Shown here piece by piece: positions 18,199-26,402 of a stretch of DNA of 60,739 nt. The notes beneath the pieces were generated by a model, which had not been told where the DNA came from, made no database searches, and worked only from the letters and a program-made list of their open reading frames with translations. This DNA comes from Acidobacteriaceae bacterium (GTDB lineage Bacteria > Acidobacteriota > Terriglobia > Bryobacterales > Bryobacteraceae): positions 1 to 60,739 of the forward strand of contig JADCJL010000118.1 in assembly GCA_020247055.1 (NCBI GenBank). The letters are read 5' to 3'. Every line of letters starts with the position of its first letter. Positions within the stretch are counted from its first letter, which is position 1. The position numbers and the translations under genes are program-made.

Positions 18199-19372
18199 TT
18201 GGTTCGCGGAGTTTGGCTTTCAGCCGGTGATCAACGCCGTCGGCTACGCGACGCGGGTGAGCGGCAGTTGTCCGCATCCCGAGGTGGTGGCGGCGATGGC
18301 GGAGGCGAGCGGCGCGTATTTTGAGATCGACGACCTGCTGGCCGCGGCCAGCCGCGAGATCACGCGGGCCACGGGAGCCGAGGCCGGGATTGTGACCTGC
18401 GGCGCCGGCGCGGCGCTGTCGCTGGCGGCGGCGGCGTGCCTGGCGGGGAATCGGCCGGAGGTGATGGATGAACTGCCGGACACCACCGGATGCGTGCGGA
18501 ACGAGATCATTTTCCCGCAGCCGGGGCCTTTCGATTACGATCACGCCGTTCGGCTGAGCGGCGCGAGGCTGCGTTTGGTCGACTACCACGCCGCCGACGC
18601 GCTGGCACAAATTGAAGCGGCGATCGGGCCGCGGACGGCGGCGGTGGGCTACGCGTGGTTGGAGGTCGAGGAGCGGCCGCCGATTGCGGCGCTCGCGGAG
18701 CTGGCGCATCGCCACGGGCTGCCGCTGCTGGTCGATGGGGCGTGCGCGCTGCCGCCGAGGGAGAACCTGCGCCGACTCACGCGCGACGGCGCGGACCTGG
18801 TTGCCTACAGCGGCGGCAAACACCTGGGCGGGCCGCAGGCGTCCGGCATTCTGTGCGGGCGGGAGGAGCTGGTCCGCAGCGCGTGGGTGCAGATGGTGGA
18901 TATGGATGTGCGCCAGGGAACGTGGTCGCTGCGGCACTGGGTGGAGCAGGGGTGGATCGCGCGCGCACCGCGGCATGGCATCGGACGCTCGATGAAGGTC
19001 AGCAAAGAGGCGATCGTGGGCGTGATGGTCGCGCTGCGGCGGTATGCGAACCGGGACGCGCCGGCAGAGTACGCCGCGTGGTCGGCGGTCGCCGACCAGA
19101 TCTACGACGGGCTGCGGGATCTCCGTGAACTGCGGATTACGCGACACCCAACGGGCGCGAATGGCCAGCCCTACCCGAACGTGCGCGTCGAGTCCGGCGC
19201 CGTGCGAGTCGACAATCTGCAGCGGGCTTTGCGCGAAAGACCGCGGCGGATTCTGCTGGCTGAAGATGAGCGGACCCCGGACCGGGCCGTGATCTTCCCG
19301 CAGTGTCTGCAGGTGGGTGAGGCGTCAGAGATCGTCGCGGCGGTGCGGGAGACGGTGAAGGAGTTGCAATGA
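18185..19372 (+). CDS. SelA/DgaE-like PLP-dependent enzyme
   Basis: A 395-residue fold-type I PLP enzyme related to selenocysteine synthase SelA, D-glucosaminate-6-phosphate ammonia-lyase (DgaE) and E. coli YhfS. The PLP lysine is K212 in AYSGGKHLGGPQ, and the ring-stacking aspartate D184 lies in PLLVDGACALPP. The start is GTG 18185, which overlaps the previous gene by 14 bases; a later start would lose the conserved N-terminus. No selenium-pathway genes accompany it, so a beta-elimination (ammonia-lyase) or aldol-type reaction on a small amino compound is the likely activity. Its stop overlaps the next ATG by 4 bases. Confidence 0.85.
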   Translation: MGRRDWFAEFGFQPVINAVGYATRVSGSCPHPEVVAAMAEASGAYFEIDDLLAAASREITRATGAEAGIVTCGAGAALSLAAAACLAGNRPEVMDELPDTTGCVRNEIIFPQPGPFDYDHAVRLSGARLRLVDYHAADALAQIEAAIGPRTAAVGYAWLEVEERPPIAALAELAHRHGLPLLVDGACALPPRENLRRLTRDGADLVAYSGGKHLGGPQASGILCGREELVRSAWVQMVDMDVRQGTWSLRHWVEQGWIARAPRHGIGRSMKVSKEAIVGVMVALRRYANRDAPAEYAAWSAVADQIYDGLRDLRELRITRHPTGANGQPYPNVRVESGAVRVDNLQRALRERPRRILLAEDERTPDRAVIFPQCLQVGEASEIVAAVRETVKELQ

Positions 19373-20556
19373 GTGAAGCAGTGGGATCAATAATCCGCGG
19401 GGGACTGGTCTACGACGGGAGCGGCGAGGCGGCGCGGCGCGTCGATCTGCGGCTGGCGAACGGGAAGATCACCGAGATCGGACCCGCGCTGGCATCCCAC
19501 GGCGAGACGGTGGTCGACGCCAGTGGGTTGCTGGTGGCGCCAGGGCTCATCGACCTGCATGTCCACGTCTTCAGCGGGATCGGGCTGTACTCGATTGACC
19601 CGTTCGACGCGGGGCTGCGCACCGGCGTGACGACGATGCTCGATACGGGCACGGCCGGCGCGCTGACGTTCGCCAACATGGCCCGGTTCATCATTCCGCG
19701 GGCGCCCGAGGATGTCTTCGCGCTGCTGAACATCTCGATGATCGGCTGCATTCAGGGTCATCCGGATTTTCCGCCGTACATGGGCGACCTGAACGACGGA
19801 CGGCATGCGCACGTGCCGTCGGCGGTCGAGTGCATCAACAGGTTCCCCGAACAGTTGATCGGTGCGAAGGTGCGGCTTACTTCGGGGCTTGCGAATTTCG
19901 ACGTGAAGAACGAATGGGCGGGGTTTGAAGGCGTCTTTGCGGCCGCCGAACAGACCCGCCGTCCGCTGATGATTCACCATGCGGCGTCGCAGATTCCGAA
20001 CGTCACCGTGCTGCGGGCGCTGCGCCCGGGCGACACGTACACCCACCTCTACAACCCGAATTCAGACCATTGCTTTGACGAGCACGGCGCGCCGATTGAC
20101 GCGCTGCTCGACGCCCGCGCGCGCGGCGTGATCTTCGACGTGGGCCACGGCGTGGGCGCCTTCGCCTGGCGCGTGGCTGAGCCGGCGTGCCAGCAATTCG
20201 GCTTCTGGCCGGATACGATCAGCACGGACCTGCACCACTTCAACCTCCAGGGACCGGTCGTCGATCTACCGACGACCATGAGCAAGTTCCTCTATCTGGG
20301 CATGCCGATGGAGAGCGTGATCCGCGCGGTGACCGCGGCCCCGGCCGCCGCGATGCGGATGAGTGAGCGGATTGGCCTGCTGCGCGTGGGCATGGACGCC
20401 GATGTCGTTCTCCTGCGGCACGAGCGCGACAGCTTCCCGTTGACGGACGTCGAAGGGGTGACGCGGCATTCACCGGAGCGGGTGGTGCCGGTTTCGGTTT
20501 GCAAACGCGGAGCGTGGTCGAGCTGTACAGGCGCGGGCAGTACAAGCGTGCAATGA
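19369..20556 (+). CDS. Amidohydrolase (dihydroorotase / N-acyl-amino-acid deacetylase-like)
   Basis: A 395-residue metal-dependent amidohydrolase. The HxH of the first strand is H64/H66 (IDLHVHV), the bridging lysine K167 (IGAKVRL), further ligands H203 and H226, and the catalytic aspartate D287 (ISTDLHH). It resembles the amidohydrolases found next to SelA/DgaE-like genes (as in the Enterococcus EF_0837 neighbourhood). The last 21 residues are atypical (Cys-, Ser- and Gly-rich), while the +1 frame there reads VVELYRRGQYKR, which looks like a usual family end; a small frameshift near 20500 is possible. It overlaps its neighbours by 4 bases on both sides. Confidence 0.85.
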   Translation: MSEAVGSIIRGGLVYDGSGEAARRVDLRLANGKITEIGPALASHGETVVDASGLLVAPGLIDLHVHVFSGIGLYSIDPFDAGLRTGVTTMLDTGTAGALTFANMARFIIPRAPEDVFALLNISMIGCIQGHPDFPPYMGDLNDGRHAHVPSAVECINRFPEQLIGAKVRLTSGLANFDVKNEWAGFEGVFAAAEQTRRPLMIHHAASQIPNVTVLRALRPGDTYTHLYNPNSDHCFDEHGAPIDALLDARARGVIFDVGHGVGAFAWRVAEPACQQFGFWPDTISTDLHHFNLQGPVVDLPTTMSKFLYLGMPMESVIRAVTAAPAAAMRMSERIGLLRVGMDADVVLLRHERDSFPLTDVEGVTRHSPERVVPVSVCKRGAWSSCTGAGSTSVQ

Positions 20557-21851
20557 TGGGCGCGACGCGGGTCCGTTACGGGACGGCGGCGGTTCTCACG
20601 GTAGTGGCCTGTCTGCTGTATCTGGACCGCTACGCCGTGGGCATTGCGGCCGAACGGATGCGCGTGGATCTGCGGATGACGCAGACGGAGATGAGTTGGT
20701 TTTTGAGCGCGTTTTTCTGGTCCTACGCGCTTTCCCAGGTGCCGGCGGGCTGGATGAGCGACCGATGGGGGCCGCGCGTGACCTTAACGGCGTTTATCGC
20801 CGGATGGTCGCTGTTCACGGGGCTGCTGGGGATTACCAGCAGCGTCGCGCTGGTGCTGCTCTGGCGGTTTTTGTGCGGCGTGACGCAGGCGGGCGCGTAT
20901 CCGGTAGCGTCGGGGATGCTGCGGGTGTGGTTCCCGGTGGCGCAGCGCGGCGTGGCGAGTTCCATCGTGACCATCGGCGGGCGAGCCGGGGCGGTGCTCG
21001 CGCCGATTCTAACCGCGTACCTGATGTCGCTCTTGGCCGGCCGCTGGCAGACGGTATTGCTGCTCTACGGCGCCGCCGGAATCGGGGCGGCCGCGGCGGT
21101 GGCGGTCTATTGCCGCAACTCGCCGCGCGAGCACGCGGGGGTGAATGCCGCCGAGCGGGTCTTGATTGGCGAACCGCCGGAGCAGAGCGCCCAGCGGCCG
21201 CCGTTTCCCTGGCGCACCGTGTTGACGAGCGTCAGCCTGTGGGCCAATTCGGTGACGCAGTTGCTGATGACGATGGGGTGGCTGTTCGTCGTCACCTGGC
21301 TGCCGCGGTATCTGGACAAGGTCCACGGCGTGCCGCTGGGTGAGCAGGCGCTGATGACCGCGGTGCCGACGGTAGCCGGCATTGTCGGGATGATGGGCGG
21401 CGGCTGGTGGACGGACGCGGCCTCGCGGCGGTTCGGGTTGAAGTGGGGGCGCCGGCTGCCGTTGACGACCACGCGGTTTCTGGCCGCGGTGGGCTACGGG
21501 ATTTGCGTCTATCTGGGCCAGTGGGCGCCCGAAGCGGGAGCGCGGTGGCTGCCGTGGGCGGTCATCGGCGGGTTAAGCCTCGCAACGTTCAGCAGTGACC
21601 TGGGTGTGCCCGCCCTCTGGGCGTACGCGCAGGACGTGGGCGGAAAGTACACGGCGTCCATTATGGGTTGGTCGAATATGTGGAGCGCGGTGGGCGCGGC
21701 CATTGCGCCGCTGGTCTACAACGCGGTGTTGGGTGAGACGCCGGGTTTGGCCGAGTGGAACTGGTTGTTCGCGACCTGCGCCGGCGTGTTTGCGTTGTCG
21801 GGAGTGACGTCGCTGGCGCTCGATGCCACGAAGCCCATCGCGGCGGAGTAG
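20553..21851 (+). CDS. MFS transporter (anion:cation symporter-like)
   Basis: A 432-residue inner-membrane carrier with 12 predicted helices. The motif DRWGPRV after helix 2 and the conserved RFLCGVTQAGAYPVASGML region (helix 4) fit the ACS subfamily, whose members import sugar acids and other organic anions by proton symport. The start is ATG 20553, giving ATGA overlap with the amidohydrolase; a second ATG follows at once. As last gene of the operon it probably imports the compound that the three preceding enzymes degrade. Confidence 0.87.
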   Translation: MMGATRVRYGTAAVLTVVACLLYLDRYAVGIAAERMRVDLRMTQTEMSWFLSAFFWSYALSQVPAGWMSDRWGPRVTLTAFIAGWSLFTGLLGITSSVALVLLWRFLCGVTQAGAYPVASGMLRVWFPVAQRGVASSIVTIGGRAGAVLAPILTAYLMSLLAGRWQTVLLLYGAAGIGAAAAVAVYCRNSPREHAGVNAAERVLIGEPPEQSAQRPPFPWRTVLTSVSLWANSVTQLLMTMGWLFVVTWLPRYLDKVHGVPLGEQALMTAVPTVAGIVGMMGGGWWTDAASRRFGLKWGRRLPLTTTRFLAAVGYGICVYLGQWAPEAGARWLPWAVIGGLSLATFSSDLGVPALWAYAQDVGGKYTASIMGWSNMWSAVGAAIAPLVYNAVLGETPGLAEWNWLFATCAGVFALSGVTSLALDATKPIAAE

Positions 21852-21928
21852 AACCCGTCCTCGTCGCCCGTCGCAGCCCTACTAACAGTGCCGTTTGGGC
21901 GTCCCGTTTCCAGGTGTTGACAACGCAT

Positions 21929-21956
21929 TTGAAAATTTCTGCTCCATGGATTCAAT
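21929..21956 (+). promoter_or_regulatory. Candidate sigma-70 promoter for the pdxR leader
   Basis: TTGAAA (21929-21934) and TTCAAT (21951-21956) are separated by 16 bases. Transcription would start near 21962-21963, which is the first base of the long stem of the leader RNA. A TTGACA also occurs at 21917-21922 but has no good -10 at the right distance. Confidence 0.45.
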
Positions 21957-21961
21957 CGGTT

Positions 21962-22117
21962 AGGGAGATAGGCCAGCCGGGTCACCCGGCGGCACCCGCT
22001 ATTGTAGGGCTATCTCCTGTGGCGGCAAAGCATGGGTCCGGCCAAACACAATTTGGCCGAAACATACTTTGGTTTCGGAACGCTTCGGTCAGCAATGCGC
22101 CGGAGCGTTCCCTTTTT
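21962..22117 (+). ncRNA. Structured leader RNA upstream of pdxR-pdxST
   Basis: Between the MFS gene and pdxR lie 300 non-coding bases with dense inverted repeats. P1: GGAGATAG (21964-21971) pairs with CTATCTCC (22010-22017). P2 inside it: GCCGGG/CCCGGC (21976-21990). Then three hairpins that each share bases with the next: CGGCCAAA/TTTGGCCG (22039-22059), CCGAAAC/GTTTCGG (22057-22078) and the terminator GGAACGCT/AGCGTTCC with its T run (22077-22117). Such a chain allows mutually exclusive pairing, as in attenuators and riboswitches. The GC-rich perfect stems are not explained by any protein. I do not recognise a known riboswitch class. A simpler alternative is that it only ends the upstream operon. 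Confidence 0.6.
22077..22117 (+). terminator. Rho-independent terminator before pdxR
   Basis: GGAACGCTTCGG (22077-22088) pairs with CCGGAGCGTTCC (22100-22111) with one mismatch, followed by CTTTTTT (22112-22118). It ends about 45 bases before the pdxR start, so it must either be conditional for pdxR or pdxR has its own promoter downstream. Confidence 0.8.
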
Positions 22118-22162
22118 TCGATGCCATTGGACGGGCTTGGCTGGCAGTATGGTATGCTTTGG

Positions 22163-23602
22163 ATGGTGCTGGACGCTCTCCCCAAGCCGGATCTCGACGC
22201 CAATTCCACTGAGCCACTCTACCGGCAACTCGCCGCCTGGCTCCGGCAGGGCATCGCCTCCGGCCGCCTCAAATCCGGCGACCGTCTACCCGCCACCCGC
22301 GAACTCGCCCAGCATCTCGGCCTTAACCGCGCCACCGTCTCCGCCGCCTACGCCCTCCTCGACGAAGACCATCTCCTCTCCGGCCACGTCGGCAAAGGCA
22401 GCTTCGTTCGCGCCCGACTTGCTGATTCCAGCCAGGCCGAGCCAAGCCAGGCCAATCCAGGTCCCTACCCCGCCGCCGCCATCAGTTTCACCACCTCCCG
22501 GCCCGCCGCCGACCTCTTCCCCGTCGACGCCTTCCGCCGCTCCTGCCTCGAGGTCCTCGACTCCCCGCAGGTCTCCCAAATCCTCCAACTCGGCTCCCCC
22601 CAAGGCTACACCCCGCTCCGCCACTACCTCCTCGAACAGGCCCGCCTCACCGGCATGGCCGCCCCCACCGACGATATCCTCATCACCTCCGGCTGCCAGC
22701 AGGCCCTCGACCTCCTCCAGCGCCTCCTCGCCGCCGACCGCCCCGGCCCCGTCGCCATCGAAGACCCCGTCTACGCCGGCATCCGCAACGTCTTTCCCCA
22801 ACCCTCGCTCGCCGTTCCGGTCACCGAAACCGGCCTCGATCTCGATGCCCTCGAAGGCGTGCTCGCCGCCCGCCGGCCCCGCGCCCTCGTCCTCACCCCC
22901 TCGTTCCAGAACCCCACCGGCACCACGCTCCCCCTCGCCGCCCGCCGCCGCGTCGTCGAACTCGCCCGCCAAGCCGGCTGCCTCCTCATCGAAAACGACA
23001 TCTACTCCGACCTCCGCTACACCGGCGAACCCCTCCCCGCGCTCAAGCAGCTCGACCCCCACGGCAACGTCATCGTCCTCAAAAGCTTCTCGAAAGCCGC
23101 CTTCCCCGGCCTCCGCGTCGGCTGGATCATTGCTCCCCGGCCCGTCATCGCCCGTCTCATCGAGATCCGTCAGTGGTGCGATCTCCACACCGACCAGCTC
23201 TCCCAGGCCGTCCTGCTGCGCTTTGCCGAGTCCGGGCGCCTCGAAGCGCATCGCCGGTTGATCTGCGCCTCCGGCGCCGCCCGCCTTGCTGCGGTCCTGC
23301 GCGCCTGCGCCGCCCACCTGCCCCCCGGCTCCCGCTTCACCCGCCCGGAAGGAGGCATGAATCTCTGGGTCGAACTGCCCGCCCCGCTCGATGCCGCCGC
23401 CCTGCTCGAAGAAGCTGTCCGCCGCGGCGTCAGCTATCTGCCCGGCAGCGTCTTCGCCGTCCACACCCCGGCGCCCCACGCCCTCCGTCTCAGCTTCGCG
23501 GGCCTGGAACCCCGTGATATCGAAGAGGGCCTGCGCCTGCTCGGCCGCGTCTGCGCCGAGCCCCGAATTCCCACTTTCGAGCCGGAAACGGCCCTAGTAT
23601 AA
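22163..23602 (+). CDS. pdxR: MocR-family regulator, PdxR type (GntR domain fused to aminotransferase domain)
   Basis: A 479-residue fusion of an N-terminal winged-helix GntR domain (LYRQLAAWLRQGIASGRL, then LPATRELAQHLGLNRATVS) and a fold-type I aminotransferase domain with the PLP lysine in LKSFSKAAFPGLRVGW. MocR regulators of the PdxR type sense PLP and control pdxST. Here the gene lies 15 bases upstream of pdxS on the same strand, which strongly supports that role, although PdxR is more often divergent. The start is ATG 22163 or the in-frame ATG 22154; neither has a clear ribosome site. The frame is open far upstream but through the leader RNA. Confidence 0.85.
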   Translation: MVLDALPKPDLDANSTEPLYRQLAAWLRQGIASGRLKSGDRLPATRELAQHLGLNRATVSAAYALLDEDHLLSGHVGKGSFVRARLADSSQAEPSQANPGPYPAAAISFTTSRPAADLFPVDAFRRSCLEVLDSPQVSQILQLGSPQGYTPLRHYLLEQARLTGMAAPTDDILITSGCQQALDLLQRLLAADRPGPVAIEDPVYAGIRNVFPQPSLAVPVTETGLDLDALEGVLAARRPRALVLTPSFQNPTGTTLPLAARRRVVELARQAGCLLIENDIYSDLRYTGEPLPALKQLDPHGNVIVLKSFSKAAFPGLRVGWIIAPRPVIARLIEIRQWCDLHTDQLSQAVLLRFAESGRLEAHRRLICASGAARLAAVLRACAAHLPPGSRFTRPEGGMNLWVELPAPLDAAALLEEAVRRGVSYLPGSVFAVHTPAPHALRLSFAGLEPRDIEEGLRLLGRVCAEPRIPTFEPETALV

Positions 23603-23617
23603 AAGGAGTTACCCACC

Positions 23618-24508
23618 ATGATCCTCAACGAAGAGTACCGCCTCAAAGTAGGCTTGGCCGAGATGTTGAAAGGCGGCGTCATCATGGACGTCGTCACACC
23701 GGAACAGGCCGTCATCGCCGAACGCGCCGGCGCCTGCGCGGTTATGGCCCTCGAACGCGTCCCCAGCGATATCCGCCGCGACGGCGGCGTCGCCCGCATG
23801 TCCCACATCAGTCTCATCCGCGGCATCATGGACGCCGTCTCGATCCCCGTCATGGCCAAAGCCCGCATCGGCCACTTCGTCGAAGCCCGCGTCCTTGAAG
23901 CCCTCGCCGTCGACTACATCGATGAGTCCGAGGTCCTCACCCCGGCCGATGAAGAGAACCACATCGACAAGCGCGACTTCAAAGTGCCCTTCGTCTGCGG
24001 CGCCCGCAACCTCGGCGAAGCTCTCCGCCGCATCGGCGAAGGCGCGGCCATGATCCGCACCAAAGGTGAAGCCGGCTCCGGCAACATCGTCGAAGCCGTC
24101 CGCCACATGCGCACCATCGTCAAAGAGATGCGCCAGCTCACCGTCCTCGGCCCCGAAGAGCTAATGGCCGAAGCCAAGAAGCACCAGGCCCCCTTCGAAC
24201 TCATCGAGTGGGTCGCCAAGCACGGCAAACTCCCCGTGCCCAACTTCTCGGCCGGCGGCGTGGCCACCCCCGCCGACGCCGCCCTCGTCATGCAGCTCGG
24301 CGCCGAGGCCGTCTTCGTCGGCTCCGGCATCTTCAAGTCCGAAAACCCGGAGCTGTTCGCCAAGGCCGTTGTCAAAGCTACGACCTACTACAAGGATCCC
24401 GTCAAGGTCATGGAAGCCTGCGAAGAGATCGGCGAATCGAAAGCCATGGTCGGTCTTGAGATCTCCAAAATCGCCGAAGGCGAACTGATGCAGACCCGTG
24501 GCTGGTAA
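23618..24508 (+). CDS. pdxS: Pyridoxal 5'-phosphate synthase, synthase subunit
   Basis: The PdxS (Pdx1/YaaD) barrel makes PLP from ribose 5-phosphate, glyceraldehyde 3-phosphate and ammonia delivered by PdxT. At 296 residues it has the usual length. Conserved regions include [23 protein letters not shown], the lysine of [24 protein letters not shown] and the phosphate-binding [23 protein letters not shown] lies 9 bases before ATG 23618. Its end overlaps pdxT by 11 bases, matching the tight stoichiometry of the complex. Confidence 0.97.
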   Translation: MILNEEYRLKVGLAEMLKGGVIMDVVTPEQAVIAERAGACAVMALERVPSDIRRDGGVARMSHISLIRGIMDAVSIPVMAKARIGHFVEARVLEALAVDYIDESEVLTPADEENHIDKRDFKVPFVCGARNLGEALRRIGEGAAMIRTKGEAGSGNIVEAVRHMRTIVKEMRQLTVLGPEELMAEAKKHQAPFELIEWVAKHGKLPVPNFSAGGVATPADAALVMQLGAEAVFVGSGIFKSENPELFAKAVVKATTYYKDPVKVMEACEEIGESKAMVGLEISKIAEGELMQTRGW

Positions 24509-25058
24509 AACCGTCGGCGTTCTGGCCCTGCAGGGCGATTACGAACGGCATCTGCGCGCCCTCGAATCGGCGGGTGCGCATGCCGTCGAGGTTCGAACCG
24601 CCGCCGAACTGGCGGCGGTCGACGCCCTCGTACTCCCTGGTGGGGAAAGCACCACCATGCTCAAACTCCTGCACCGGGAGAGCCTGTACGCGCCGCTCGG
24701 CGCCTTCGGCCAGCAAAAACCCATTTTCGGCACCTGCGCCGGCGCCATTCTGCTGGCGACCACGGTCACCTCCCCGGAGCAGGAGTCGCTCGGCCTGGTC
24801 GATATCGCCGTCCAGCGCAACGCCTACGGTCGCCAGCTCGATTCGCGCGTCGTCACCCTACCCTCCGCGCTCGGCGATCTCGAAGCCGTCTTCATCCGCG
24901 CCCCCATCATCCGCGCGGCCGGCCCCGCGGTCAACGTGCTGGCCACTTATAACAACGACCCCGTCCTCGTCGAGCAGGGCCGGCACCTCGTCGCCACCTT
25001 CCATCCGGAACTGACGGCCGACCCTCGCGTCCACGCCTACTTCCTCACTAAACTCTGA
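24498..25058 (+). CDS. pdxT: Pyridoxal 5'-phosphate synthase, glutaminase subunit
   Basis: A class I glutamine amidotransferase of 186 residues that releases ammonia for Pdx[13 protein letters not shown] opens the protein, GGEST lies at 48-52, the nucleophile is C80 in FGTCAGAIL, and the His-Glu of the triad are in TFHPELTAD near the C-terminus. It begins with GTG 24498 inside the pdxS end; no later start keeps the conserved N-terminus. Confidence 0.96.
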   Translation: MAGKTVGVLALQGDYERHLRALESAGAHAVEVRTAAELAAVDALVLPGGESTTMLKLLHRESLYAPLGAFGQQKPIFGTCAGAILLATTVTSPEQESLGLVDIAVQRNAYGRQLDSRVVTLPSALGDLEAVFIRAPIIRAAGPAVNVLATYNNDPVLVEQGRHLVATFHPELTADPRVHAYFLTKL

Positions 25059-25134
25059 GCCTCGACGCCGGGAACGGGAGCGAACCAGTGCCATAATGAG
25101 AGGCGGAAGCCCTCTCTTTCCCCCTTGAGGCCCT

Positions 25135-26400
25135 ATGCTCCCCGACCACTCCTCCGACGAGTTCAACCCGTGGCGTAACGCCGAGATCCGTTTCAACGAT
25201 GCCGCCGAGCGCCTCGCGCTCGACACCGGTCTTCGCAAGATCCTCAAGACCCCCGCCAAAGAGCTCACCGTCGCCATCCCCGTCATGCTCGACGATGGCC
25301 AGATCGAGGTCTTCACCGGCTACCGCGTCCAGCACTCCATCGCCCGCGGCCCCGCCAAAGGCGGCATTCGCTACGCGCCCGACGTTACCCTCGACGAGGT
25401 CCGCGCCCTCGCCTCCTGGATGACCTGGAAGTGCGCCGTCGTCAATCTCCCCTACGGCGGCGGCAAAGGCGGCGTCATCTGCAACCCCGCCATCATGTCC
25501 GAGATCGAACTCGAACGCGTCACCCGCCGCTACACCTCGGCCATTATCGACATCATCGGACCGGAGAAAGACGTCCCGGCGCCCGACATGAACACCAACG
25601 AACGGACCATGGCCTGGATCATGGACACCTACTCCATGCACCGCCGCGAAACCACCACCGCCGTCGTCACCGGCAAGCCCCTCAACCTCGGCGGCTCCCG
25701 CGGCCGCACCGAGGCCACCGGCCGCGGCTGCCTGTTCGTCACCAAGGAAGCTCTCAAGAAGTTTCAGATCCCGCCCACCAAAGCCCGCGTCGTCATCCAG
25801 GGCTTCGGCAACGTCGGCGGCATGGCCGCCCGCCTCATGGCCAAAGAGGGCATCAAGGTCATCGCCATCATTGAAACCGACGGCGCCGTCTACAACGAAA
25901 ACGGCCTCGATATCGAAGGCCTGCTCCAGCACCGCCGCTCCACCGGCTCCATTCTCGACTTCCCGGAAGCCACCAACCTCACCAACACCGAGGCGCTCTA
26001 CCTCGATTGCGACGTCCTCCTCCCCGCCGCCAAAGAGAACGTTATCACCCAGGAAACCGCCCCCCGCATCAACTGCAAAATTCTCTGCGAAGGCGCCAAC
26101 GGCCCCACCACCGCCCTCGCCGACGCCATCCTCCGCTCCCGCGATATCTTCGTCATCCCGGACATCCTCGCCAACGCCGGCGGCGTCACCGTCTCGTACT
26201 TCGAATGGGTCCAGGACCGCCAGGGCTACTTCTGGAACGAGCAACTCGTCAACGATCGCCTCGCCGAAATCATGGTCGAAAGCTTCCGCGACGTCTCCCA
26301 ATACGCCCGCGAACACAACGTCGACAACCGCACCGCCGCCTACATGTTAGCCCTCGACCGCGTCGCCTTCGCCATCAAACTTCGCGGTATCTACGCCTAA
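25135..26400 (+). CDS. Glutamate dehydrogenase
   Basis: Interconverts glutamate and 2-oxoglutarate plus ammonia with NAD(P). The 421 residues match the hexameric short form. [13 protein letters not shown] carries substrate-binding residues, the catalytic lysine lies in [12 protein letters not shown], and the Rossmann region is [14 protein letters not shown] (about 221-234). The later sequences CEGANGPTT and [15 protein letters not shown] are typical. It stands 76 bases after pdxT; mutS follows 2 bases after the stop and so probably shares the transcript. Confidence 0.95.
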   Translation: MLPDHSSDEFNPWRNAEIRFNDAAERLALDTGLRKILKTPAKELTVAIPVMLDDGQIEVFTGYRVQHSIARGPAKGGIRYAPDVTLDEVRALASWMTWKCAVVNLPYGGGKGGVICNPAIMSEIELERVTRRYTSAIIDIIGPEKDVPAPDMNTNERTMAWIMDTYSMHRRETTTAVVTGKPLNLGGSRGRTEATGRGCLFVTKEALKKFQIPPTKARVVIQGFGNVGGMAARLMAKEGIKVIAIIETDGAVYNENGLDIEGLLQHRRSTGSILDFPEATNLTNTEALYLDCDVLLPAAKENVITQETAPRINCKILCEGANGPTTALADAILRSRDIFVIPDILANAGGVTVSYFEWVQDRQGYFWNEQLVNDRLAEIMVESFRDVSQYAREHNVDNRTAAYMLALDRVAFAIKLRGIYA

Positions 26401-26402
26401 GC

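Noticed and set aside
22019-22060. GGCGGCAAAGC and following bases resemble part of a c-di-GMP-I riboswitch
   Set aside because: The order and pairing of the other conserved elements do not match; only a short stretch is similar.
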